Source of the DNA: Candidatus Firestonebacteria bacterium RIFOXYD2_FULL_39_29
GTDB lineage: Bacteria > Oederibacteriota > D2-FULL-39-29
DNA: 57,757 nucleotides
Direction of reading: 5' to 3'
Assembly: GCA_001778375.1 (NCBI GenBank)
Contig: MFGV01000034.1
Location: 1 to 57,757 of the forward strand
This document shows, piece after piece, positions 30,901-35,262 of this stretch (position 1 is its first letter; the number at the start of each line of letters is the position of its first letter). Both the position numbers and the translations under genes were made by a program. The notes beneath the pieces are model-generated. The model searched no databases and was not told the DNA's origin. It worked only from the letters and a program-made list of their open reading frames with translations.

Positions 30901-31362
30901 TCTTGCAAGACCTCCTGTCTGAATATCCCATTGATACCATCCCCCGTGACCTAAGCCGGCAAATACATACTGATTGTTTTCCCCGCCTATGCACGGATAA
31001 GTATCGGATCCCCACGTCCCGTCTGGGTTATACCAGAGCCTTCTCATTGTATTTAATTCATAACCGCAGATTCCGTTGCCCCATCCCCACATTATTGAAA
31101 GATTATTACCTTTACATACAGGGTAGCCAAAACCGGTTATCGTAACAATTGATCCACAGTAATTATTTGTTGTTACTGTCTCTCTGTATTTAATCTTTAA
31201 ATCAAACGGTGGAACTATTATATCCGAGCTTTTCCCGGTGTGAGTTACATCGTGAAGCGGGTTTAACCAATCATCCGAGTAACAAAGCAAAGGAAGCAAG
31301 AATAGGAAAAGAAGAGAAGGCAATCTTGTTGATTTAAAAAGTTGTTCTATTTTTTTAAGCAT
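18952..31362 (-). CDS. Giant secreted multidomain surface protein (4136 residues)
   Basis: Domain order from the N-terminus: signal peptide (~1-28); PQQ-like beta-propeller (~35-460, repeated VYFGSKDGYFFAVNAATGELKW-type blades); Ig-like segment; metallophosphoesterase-like domain (~565-790) without its metal ligands; fibronectin III-like (~1100-1190); a long array of Big_1/invasin-type Ig domains (~1330-2650); five IPT/TIG domains (~2740-3225); one SbsA-type Ig domain (~3230-3330); five ~85-residue Ig-like repeats with SGxxxMxxSN and DNAGNWS (~3330-3790); a ZU5-like part (VEIPGGAFSGS); and a FlgD-like C-terminal sorting domain (YPNPYSP...WDGKNESNEPVGRGVYLY). Probably an adhesin or matrix protein secreted by a type IX-like route. 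It follows the PorV gene by 97 bases and shares its riboswitch-controlled promoter. AAAGGA precedes the ATG. Confidence 0.88.
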   Translation of the reverse strand: MLKKIEQLFKSTRLPSLLFLFLLPLLCYSDDWLNPLHDVTHTGKSSDIIVPPFDLKIKYRETVTTNNYCGSIVTITGFGYPVCKGNNLSIMWGWGNGICGYELNTMRRLWYNPDGTWGSDTYPCIGGENNQYVFAGLGHGGWYQWDIQTGGLARSWQHMPVHRGSSVFYNGFFYGIYGLDDGNSQAITCGAPYPVEDYSTSQGLYKWIRDAAQEAYSTQPFKLEAPFSGYFNVPNAYICIPCVAEDTVYYSWYGHLHAVDRETGNSKFEVGKPDQFMPSFCYENGKIYCTGTEGGNTYRGSINYQGILYCLDAKTGNEIWRYNYAEGLKLYDYSIPFVNCVYPAINLVHSVSSQPIVADGVVYFGSKDGYFFAVNAATGELKWKTRTEGKFSYVQTSCISGNTVYFTTWNKGVLYACNKDTGEIVWRFYNPDNVDFGPVIIANNKLIVTGKYGYVYIFEEASINAGLIQSPKVTLPTIVKRGESFNIKCKASPSVSGWTAGLKKLNTTVNLTVTASYDTSKALWNITAAVPGSAYEDMYDLYVSYSGGNDTSVNSVKVIKEIKSDYYFIHISAPTHGMGKSDLNTMLDNIKLINPEFVIITGNILGSSSESNFQYLTETLRKYNVPVYMVPGDTDCSGPADSNSHKLWESSIGARYFSFSYGDHKYVGVDTTDDSGKIGSKQMDFVNSELQGGYSFKGIFYNRDDNNQIPVICDNLGVNAALSFAANANTSTGVTPTIYLKTTSSCQISGNTNSGYLRIIKVSNNRMPSYNLNYLYYFGAYKPVVESILSPLYDGTSSPEGEAKAKTAKFLNHTVDILNNCRLDFVLPVSGSYITHPGEILSIINRGDGYYNVSVKYSSDKGVDWSNPYIMFVNAGISGTSTVVYCSDITLKNELSMYSVESLSDTPMREYVKAGRTYLRIFTADGIWPSFKINQKGSMDFLAGDTEKLDSTGLVYRGYYDVVKDNGKEYIDGDAKTDVLSAGKIISPEIGNIIRIKTETPTPYMKYCTYPSGGTGISVMGEAVVNEQVDYYSAYIKTVYVERKTLPLGDWQSVYVGTNNCTWKDTTAVSGTTYRYRMALADALGTMSQYTDEYEATMGGPAISGTSAVTTTNTAVISWTTNIASTSQVEYAVYCPTGYYSVNNTYGDVSRWSDLFVSPEYSTPVTTHLVTLTGLNLSTKYGYRVISKDASGYVNSYGSKKYPFLYFTTAGNSTTAVGMEGDTSPSCVFPGDISKITIYGLDGTGKRTSFPWNSVMTYEVTAGGGAVDPSSTTNSYFTQLITGPNEGVNTIRVIKTSGTKLTCLVNVTAAVPDHYKFVTPLTVKAGAMANITITAYSDVAETVILPVVSTNIKIGLKAMMGDVPTNPAGAELLSPSIGLSNGTMTDLFGYTKVETAGIRIKAVDIKGKTGLSDVITVIADDTKPSKVEGTPSKEQAAAGEVVTIRGKVLDIYGNQIKTSGTVITFAVTQGTGTLSLSTAVTNTNGEAAVTLTINANEVNSVQVSSGSLIKSNVIVRANTISSIGLTPETISLKAGTRCNILIEPKDGSNNPVAGLKLNVKITAGGGNLGLDFVVTDETGKASVSYVGNTVLVLNTIKVETTDTLVFAQTDITTIAGDTDHYTVSVPSPVNINTNFTAAITAKDRYENTSAANSSINIAPVMYDSVSSPAAGSLSVVSGTLSSGTITITNETYNKAEKIKIRVTDNNNVISYSDTADVRAGTVSTIETVFRKPWTFGTANIILKDCSTSIATGASLELMSFLKDASGNPVGSTNVTYTKNIGTLSSTVLTTDSMGLARNTYTSAAGTGNITLSSGVCSSTVSITGLAPAQITEPSNPVITNLSSSTNEFYPQLKDGSGNPISYGTVNYTKLSGTGTIATYNPAPLNKTSTSTTTLSSYITDNNGKLHLGLSDMSYGSTTVVSLSAGSGTITHILTITRLGYSLVNTTAQPAGLCGQSLQLSARVTNSSGQGVNGQTVNFTVAGGGGGLDNSSAVTDSSGTVTVNLTLGANEGSNIVNAEFQGIVTSVFLTGVKIGNITLTCDDSIMPNTAAVLKAKIFDLLGNPVLFSGFTINFSKVSGGGSLSASNAATTSTGEATIQYTAGGTPGAVALSASAAGVTGTAGLNVVSAGSLELSAYPVILLNNSGSSDITAILRDSSGYPVKGGTVSFSVVSGTGSFSSASGISDAFGVVTTRYQSVTASGNNTIRAACSSVTKDITIQSISSLPAGAKLKLVAPSSLQTTTSTSLNILEKDIYARVTDGTGAAIGVATTPVTFIAGSGTSFKKYASSTWSSVTTITSATDVLGKADFTGAGATYLYFYPVIGQNTITAVSGGLISGTVNILGTSTSPYILQLASDPSSVKLNSSSIITAKLTSGSVAVKDKPVNFSLGGAGSLSSTLATTDINGEARVVLYSFNSADINYVVNANSTDNLNASVYSQLTVPTGKSTVESFMLETASSSLINQPFVVKIKALDINGAPAVLSGSVPVTLSAVLAGDEVTPGSGSLSQTTAVITNNADSSVTISITYTAAENIKIKISGAGKNSLSGKISFTLSASSMTLTTLPKSCLAGQMVVVEGIVKDAGGRGVYNNNVTLTSTAGTLNILNCTSDSDGKFSALLTSPSSVTTTVVSAASSAIAATTILTTTSASGIASYEVTAPAIADIGGFSLYIRARDSSGNTVQCSPTVGLTVITGTGTLGIINVRIIDGTMTFTNTYSKVENPVAIRVIDGNNKLGTSGVINMANSMPIVTIITPSPATNLQINTITITGQNFYAGTSSSCVTAVKIRLGTDTGLSGWTCISDSVINSAVVPLKTKAGTYDVIVASTQGSNTNSTGKLILTTTAPAITTITPNTGTYSQSVTLSIAGSGFFGGTNSSDVSSIKAETTTITTAYSVASDTSITGVIIPGTLLAGTYNVVAATGGGNSAGVPYIVTAPLPVVSTITTNTGNNNVNNTIKITGSGFFGGAGSNCVTMIQLTGTSTLTITNTYSVISDTEIQNSIIPSGFAGGTYDVKVTTLAGISLTSANSKYTLVGVTAPVIATITPNTTGYSQSVTVTITGSSFYGGKSSSDVTAIKLYTSPTTTTITGYSVLSDTAINSIVIPNTINAGTYQMKVTSSMGEGSGVDFVVNPPAPVVTTVVSNSGYRHLTNTIGIYGSGFFGGLGSNKVTMLQMTGASTVTITNAYSVVSDTEIQNAVINAGITAGTYDVRVTTDGGTNTTSAIKYVALADTTAPTIVTAVVNTAAVNITFSEDVSLSTATIKGNYKVASPTGGAATDLTSATLTYANNVATITGVSYTQGNTFAVTVTGVQDLAGNAIVSGNVVAGTVTIVDVTAPTGCSIVVNGNAVYTNSTNVTLTLSGTDSGSGMGQMQFSNTGLAGSWSTPEVYGAIKVWTLATVDGSKTVYAKFSDNAGNWSTAVTDTIILDGTAPTSCSINVNSGDSYTTSTSVTLTLSASDGTGSGLVSMQISNNGSSWTDYAYATSQTWTLIAGDGSKTVSVRFKDNAGNWSSTATDSITLDTALPTSCSVSINGGAQYVKSTAVTLTLAATATGSGLASMKISNDDSTWSVYAYDTSKAWSLNGVTEGSKTVYARFSNNAGNWTTTSVTNVITLDTIAPSGTIIINGGDSYTSVPVVNLTLTADDGTGSGLANMQFSNTGSAGDWSSAESLSSNKSWPLSSGDGEQTVYVRYTDNAGNSMDITDTITYDSTGPEGSLIINGGASHTRSAVVTLDISATDALSGMNQMQYSEGGTVWSGLEAYAAGSKVITLNSQNENKLINVRYFDNVGNTSTCVQTIKLVTVNRLVVQAESEAIVGTTINISIAAYTDSTPVTGYLDKIKFVSTDTASSAINDYQFTETDSGKVTINVSLGTIGRQGFRVIDKDFGDITGEVTVKVYQAASVDGTSGTIITNADGTRVEIPGGAFSGSKNVGFTITENPPSAGTSYKYRDTVKPISRDFGELDTSTNPWTFKPMIFECAVPVSIPYTSAEIGDINENNLRMFYYNETTGKYILVEGKQEVKGGKVTAQVNHFSTYRVLGTYVSSNLNNVIAYPNPYSPNGGADGKLKLINLPIDCTATIYNIAGEKIKEIKESDEGNLGWMDWDGKNESNEPVGRGVYLYVVIAPDGSKKIGKVGLIKP
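19985..21380 (-). repeat. Five tandem ~85-residue Ig-like repeats in the giant protein
   Basis: Each unit opens APxGxxxINGG-like, has SG(M/L)xxMQxSN in the middle, and closes with DGSKTVYxxFxDNAGNWS. The units remain alike at DNA level, so recombination could change their number. Confidence 0.75.
21690..23140 (-). repeat. Five tandem IPT/TIG domains in the giant protein
   Basis: Units of ~95 residues open with (I/V)TTITPNTG or a variant, then TITGSGFFGG, and close with AGTYDVxVTT. Units 2 and 4 resemble each other (TPNTxxYSQSVT) and units 3 and 5 resemble each other (NTIxIxGSGFFGGxGSN). The array therefore grew by duplicating a two-domain block. Confidence 0.75.
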
Positions 31363-31459
31363 ACTCTTTTCCTTTTTTTGTTTATCTATTGTGTTTCCGC
31401 CCTAAAGCATGGCAGATTTTGCACCGACCAAACTACCGGTCGTTGCTCAAGCTTTCTCT

Positions 31460-32569
31460 TTATTTCCTGTACTTACTGCTTTTGCTTCTTCTGCTTCCAC
31501 TGCTTTTCTTGCTTTGTTTCGTTTCTTCTCCGAACTTCACTGCCACTGACACTCTATGCGCACTTCCCAAATCTCCGAATAAACTGAAGTTGTAATCAAG
31601 ACTGCAGATCATTCCGTCCAGGTTTTGTTTTACTCCGGCTCCTACGTTTACATTATTTACGTCATAGCCAATCCCATAGCTTCCGCGGACGCTTACAAAA
31701 TTATCATAGCAATACTCAGCGCCGAAACTTTCTACTGTTTTTGAACTTGCTAATATATAACTTCCGCCTAAGGCTACTGTCAGGTCATCATCGCTCATTA
31801 TTGAAAGTTTCGCGGACAATCCTAATCTTGCCAGCATCGGAGAGACATCTGATCCGACGTTTCCTCCGATATTGCTTAGTGATGCTCCGATACCTACTCC
31901 CTCTATTCTATATAATATTCCGACATCTCCCATTATCCCGTTTACACTGCTTCCGTCGATATCCTCTGAAGCATATTTCAAACCGGCTCCAACATTTAAA
32001 CTTTCTCCTAATTTATATCCAATCGAAAGACCGCCTGCTATATTATTCGGGTTAAAAGCTCCAGCTGTTCCGGAATATACTCCCGAAGTATCTTCAGTTG
32101 TTTTGGTTATACTCCCATAGTTAAGATAAATCACATAAGCTCCAAGTGTCATATTTTTTCCGGCAGGGATCACGCCTGCAGCGTACTCGTAGCCGGTTTC
32201 ACCTATGTATGCCAAATGCATGAGGGATATTTCCGGAGTTGTTAATCTGGCCAGACCTGCGGGGTTATAAAACGAAGCATTAGAATCATCAGCTAATCCT
32301 GCATACCCGTCTCCAATACTTGCTACTCTAGCTGAAGGTTTTATTTTTAGGAATTGTAAGCTTTCTGTTCCGGTGCCGGAAAGAAGTGGGGTTGATAGGA
32401 AAAAAACAAGAAAAATAACAGTAGTTGCTCGATTCTTGAGCCCGCCAATCTCTATGGAGGGAATCGAGCCATCCTGATGTCTTGCCCGCCAGTTCTTGGA
32501 GGAAATCAGGCAGCTACAAGATCTCGAGTTATTTTTATTTAGCTTGCGTTTACAGCACCAAGCACGCAT
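31460..32569 (-). CDS. PorV/PorQ-family outer-membrane protein
   Basis: About 369 residues. After the signal region the family opening is clear: LQFLKIKPSARVASIGDGYAGLADDSNASFYNPAGLA, followed by Gly- and aromatic-rich beta strands. PorV is an outer-membrane barrel that hands cargo to the type IX secretion machinery. The start at 32569 follows GGAGGAACG; the frame extends upstream to a TTG at 32611 inside the riboswitch leader. A ~99-bp palindromic element (32421-32517) is read in frame between the first residues and the hydrophobic core of the signal peptide (VIFLVFFLSTPLL). A basic Ser/Lys/Arg tail follows the last strand, which is odd for a barrel. First gene of the PorV-giant protein operon. 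Confidence 0.82.
   Translation of the reverse strand: MRAWCCKRKLNKNNSRSCSCLISSKNWRARHQDGSIPSIEIGGLKNRATTVIFLVFFLSTPLLSGTGTESLQFLKIKPSARVASIGDGYAGLADDSNASFYNPAGLARLTTPEISLMHLAYIGETGYEYAAGVIPAGKNMTLGAYVIYLNYGSITKTTEDTSGVYSGTAGAFNPNNIAGGLSIGYKLGESLNVGAGLKYASEDIDGSSVNGIMGDVGILYRIEGVGIGASLSNIGGNVGSDVSPMLARLGLSAKLSIMSDDDLTVALGGSYILASSKTVESFGAEYCYDNFVSVRGSYGIGYDVNNVNVGAGVKQNLDGMICSLDYNFSLFGDLGSAHRVSVAVKFGEETKQSKKSSGSRRSKSSKYRK
32421..32517. repeat. Palindromic repeat inserted in frame in the PorV signal-peptide region
   Basis: Outer ends GTAGTTGC and GCAGCTAC pair (7 of 8). Inside are two similar hairpins: GCTCGATTC/GAATCGAGC (9 bp) and CCTGAT/ATCAGG. Both have loops built on CCGCCA-n-GGAGG. The core CCGCCAATCTCTA recurs in the intergenic hairpin at 47207-47227, and the GTAGTTGCTC end recurs at 14540. 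The length is a multiple of three and leaves the frame open. Confidence 0.75.
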
Positions 32570-32623
32570 CGTTCCTCCTTGCTTCTTTCTAAAAGAGGCC
32601 CGTTCAGGCAATTAATCACTCCT

Positions 32624-32797
32624 AAGCGAGTCGGCAACCCGGCTATCCGTCACATGATTTACTTAAGTTTTTCTGCTATAAGTGTGAACTTTTCTACCCA
32701 ATCTCGTTAGCCTTACTTTCAGCATTCTCTTAAAGCATGTGCCGGACCTTTGGTTTTGCGCCCCCACCTTACGATGGGTTTACCCTTTCGGTTTCAT
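32624..32797 (-). promoter_or_regulatory. Cyclic-di-GMP-I (GEMM) riboswitch
   Basis: The minus-strand RNA reads AAAGGGTAAACCCATCGTAA, then GGTGGGGGCGCAAAACC, matching the GEMM-I core GGGCAAACC - P2 - GACGCAAAGCC. P2 is CCCATC/GGTGGG capped by the GNRA tetraloop GTAA. The 3' side, GGATAGCCGGGTTGCCGA, matches the family GGTAGC.GGGTTACCGA. The base equivalent to the guanine-recognising G20 is G, which fits c-di-GMP rather than cGAMP. P3 is unusually long: GTCCGGCACATG pairs with CATGTGACGGAT and encloses about 80 extra bases. It lies between a good promoter and the PorV ribosome site. A small stem, GCC-GGGC, followed by CTCTTTT may be part of the expression platform. Confidence 0.87.
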
Positions 32798-32810
32798 AAT
32801 TATTATGATA

Positions 32811-32839
32811 AGTATATTCAAATTTCGTATTTTAGGCAA
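32811..32839 (-). promoter_or_regulatory. Sigma70-type promoter for the riboswitch/PorV/giant-protein operon
   Basis: TTGCCT (32839-32834) and TATACT (32816-32811) are 17 bp apart on the minus strand. The expected transcription start, near 32804, is just before the riboswitch. It lies beyond the stop of the upstream regulator gene (32899), so the operon has its own transcript. Confidence 0.75.
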
Positions 32840-32898
32840 TAGGAGAAAACACTATTATAATAGTCATATTTGTTATATATTAGTTATTTTTCTGACTA

Positions 32899-35097
32899 TT
32901 AATATAATCTATATTCGGAAGGGGTTTTGTCTGTATGCTTTTTGAATAATTTACCAAAATATGTAATATCGGGATATCCGACCTTTACAGCCACTTCACC
33001 AATATTGTATCTTACATCCTTTAACAAGTCTTTTGCTTTTTCAATCCTTTTTTTGACTATATATTCTATTACTGTCATTCCGGTCTCATACTTGAATATT
33101 TTTTCTATATAATTAACACTCAATTTCATGTTTTTAGATATATCATTTAATGTTAAATCCTTATTAAAATTCCAATCGACATACTGCATAATATTTTCTG
33201 TTATTTTTTCATATACTTTATGTTTTTTGATTTTTTTCAGATCTTTTTCCAGTAAATTTAACGCGTCCTTGGGTGTTTTTTTCATCCTCATAACCGGAAA
33301 TATTCTGTTTTTTACAAGCAGAGATACTAATTCCACATTTTCTATTTCAAGCGGAAGACATTTCACATCTCTCAATATATTTGCTGCTTCACTGTAATAG
33401 GGTTTTTGCCGCAATATTTTACTGTCTGACCAGAATTCAACTATTGAAGGAAACGGATATCCGCCTTTGATTTCAAATTGGTGTGCTGTTTTTTTATCTG
33501 CAATAAACTTTAAAACTTTTTGCGCGGAAACCGGGTACTTTGCATTTTTACGGACAACAAATACCCTGCCGGATAATGAGCCTGCTCCACTTTTTGATTC
33601 ACTCATAGAAGGAACACCGGCAATCCATATTTTATTTTTTAAAACAATATCACGGAAAAGACTCGCCTGCCCTATCATAAATATTGATTTTCCTTCCCTG
33701 AAGGCCGTGTTTACTTTCCCCCGGCCAAGCAACGGTAGCTCTTTATTTACTATTTCATGCTTCCATATTAAATCCTGCATAAATGTTAATGCCTCTATGA
33801 TTTTTTCGTTCGAGACCGATATTTTTCCATTTTTATCATATATATTGCCGCCATTAGCCCAGACAAATATCATGAATGATTCAAAAAGAGATTTTGAATC
33901 ATCAGCATAGAACAATAAACCTTTAAGTGCCGGATCATTTTCTTTCCCCATGATATACTTTGAAGTTTCAACAACCTCTTTCCAGCAACGAGGAACTTCA
34001 CATTGATATTTTTGCAGCAGGTCTTTTCTGTAAAACAGGCAAGTAGAGGAAATGTCATCCGGAACACCGTACAATACGTCCTTATAACTGCAGGCTTCAA
34101 CTGCTTTATCAAAATAAATAGATTTGTTTGCTAGTCCTTCCAAAGGCATAAGCAGATCTTTTTTAACGTATTTTTGCACCTGATTTATACCAATGGTTAC
34201 AATATCCACATCAGCTTTTTCATTAAAAATATCATTTTCGGATTTTTCCAGATCAATAAAAGGAGTTGTTAGTATCTTCACATCCGAATAAACATCATTA
34301 AATTCTTTTATTGCCTCTTTAAAAATATTCATGAGCGACATTGAAACTGTAACTTTCGATAACTTTGATTCACGCAAAATTATATTTTTATTATTATTTA
34401 TTCTGGTTTTTATTTTTATGCCCGACTCATTAATATTCAATTCTCTTGCCCTGGGATCATACAGCATTCCTTTTGCCTTTAACACTCTGATCATTCTTAT
34501 GGAATTATCTTCGGCTTTATCCTGCTCCACCAGAACAACGATATCCGAAAGAGGAGGCAAAAAAAGATTGCTGATACCATAATCCTTTTGATCGTAATGA
34601 ATATTTGAAGTTAATACGGATGATATATTAAATTTTTTGATTTCATTGATTATAAGTTCTGCACAAACTTTAATTTTATTATTCCTGCAAGTATCAGGTA
34701 TCTCAGGAAAGCCGTCTATTACAAGCCTGCAATTATCATTTTTCCTAAAAATTTTGTTTAATTCCCTTAAGAGCCCGCTTATTTTTGAAATATGAGACCG
34801 TATCAAGATCAACTTTTTATTCTCTATGTATTTATTCCAGTTAATATCAAGATCTTTGAAATATTTAAGCGTGCGGAAAGGGTCTTCCGTCAAGGAGACA
34901 TAAATACATTTTTCATTCTCTTCCAACCCTGCCTTTAAAAATTGAAGCCCAAACAATGTCTTTCCGGTCCCGGATTGTCCTGCCAATAGTATAATACTGC
35001 CTTTTACCAGGTTTTTATTGAACATTTTATCAAAACCGGGCACTCCGGATCTTAAATTACTTTTTGCTTGCACTTTTTTCATCATATTTGTATTCAT
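32899..35097 (-). CDS. KaiC-like ATPase / solute-binding-protein / AraC fusion regulator
   Basis: A 732-residue protein with three fused parts and no signal peptide or membrane segment. Residues ~12-232: RecA/KaiC-type ATPase with Walker A GQSGTGKT (40-47), the acidic YVSLTEDP motif, and Walker B LVIDGF (125-130). Residues ~246-620: a family-1 extracellular-solute-binding-protein fold (ADVDIVTIGINQV, LYGVPDDISSTCLFYRKDLL, FVWANGGNIYDKNG, AFREGKSIFMIG). Residues ~630-732: AraC/XylS DNA-binding domain with both helix-turn-helices (LTLNDISKNMKLSVNYIEK; IGEVAVKVGYPDITYFGKLF). Likely a one-component cytoplasmic regulator sensing a sugar or oligosaccharide with ATP. It is divergent from the FecR gene. 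No clear Shine-Dalgarno precedes the ATG; Met5 and Met6 are alternative starts. Confidence 0.85.
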   Translation of the reverse strand: MNTNMMKKVQAKSNLRSGVPGFDKMFNKNLVKGSIILLAGQSGTGKTLFGLQFLKAGLEENEKCIYVSLTEDPFRTLKYFKDLDINWNKYIENKKLILIRSHISKISGLLRELNKIFRKNDNCRLVIDGFPEIPDTCRNNKIKVCAELIINEIKKFNISSVLTSNIHYDQKDYGISNLFLPPLSDIVVLVEQDKAEDNSIRMIRVLKAKGMLYDPRARELNINESGIKIKTRINNNKNIILRESKLSKVTVSMSLMNIFKEAIKEFNDVYSDVKILTTPFIDLEKSENDIFNEKADVDIVTIGINQVQKYVKKDLLMPLEGLANKSIYFDKAVEACSYKDVLYGVPDDISSTCLFYRKDLLQKYQCEVPRCWKEVVETSKYIMGKENDPALKGLLFYADDSKSLFESFMIFVWANGGNIYDKNGKISVSNEKIIEALTFMQDLIWKHEIVNKELPLLGRGKVNTAFREGKSIFMIGQASLFRDIVLKNKIWIAGVPSMSESKSGAGSLSGRVFVVRKNAKYPVSAQKVLKFIADKKTAHQFEIKGGYPFPSIVEFWSDSKILRQKPYYSEAANILRDVKCLPLEIENVELVSLLVKNRIFPVMRMKKTPKDALNLLEKDLKKIKKHKVYEKITENIMQYVDWNFNKDLTLNDISKNMKLSVNYIEKIFKYETGMTVIEYIVKKRIEKAKDLLKDVRYNIGEVAVKVGYPDITYFGKLFKKHTDKTPSEYRLY

Positions 35098-35121
35098 AGT
35101 ATAACAAAATTACAGACACGG

Positions 35122-35150
35122 TGTATACTTGGAATTTCCAATATATGCAA
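35122..35150 (-). promoter_or_regulatory. Promoter of the fusion regulator with operator-like palindromes
   Basis: TTGCAT (35150-35145) and TATACA (35127-35122) with a 17-bp spacer on the minus strand. The spacer contains the palindrome TTGGAA-A-TTCCAA (35129-35141). A second symmetric pair, CCAATA/TATTGG, spans 35138-35158. Such symmetry over the core promoter suggests a repressor site, possibly for autoregulation. Confidence 0.55.
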
Positions 35151-35199
35151 TGTATTGGATTTTACACTATTTTTGTGCGGTTATTCACCCAATTTGAAG

Positions 35200-35227
35200 T
35201 TGAAAAACCTGTATTTTATGTTATAAT
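35200..35227 (+). promoter_or_regulatory. Promoter of the FecR-domain gene
   Basis: TTGAAA (35200-35205) and a consensus TATAAT (35222-35227), 16 bp apart. The transcript would start about 29 bases before the ATG at 35263. Confidence 0.7.
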
Positions 35228-35262
35228 TCGTTATGAATATTATTAGTTTATACGGAGGCACT

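Noticed and set aside
32571-32611. Upstream TTG start for the PorV-like gene
   Set aside because: It falls in the riboswitch expression region and has no Shine-Dalgarno, whereas ATG 32569 follows GGAGGAACG.
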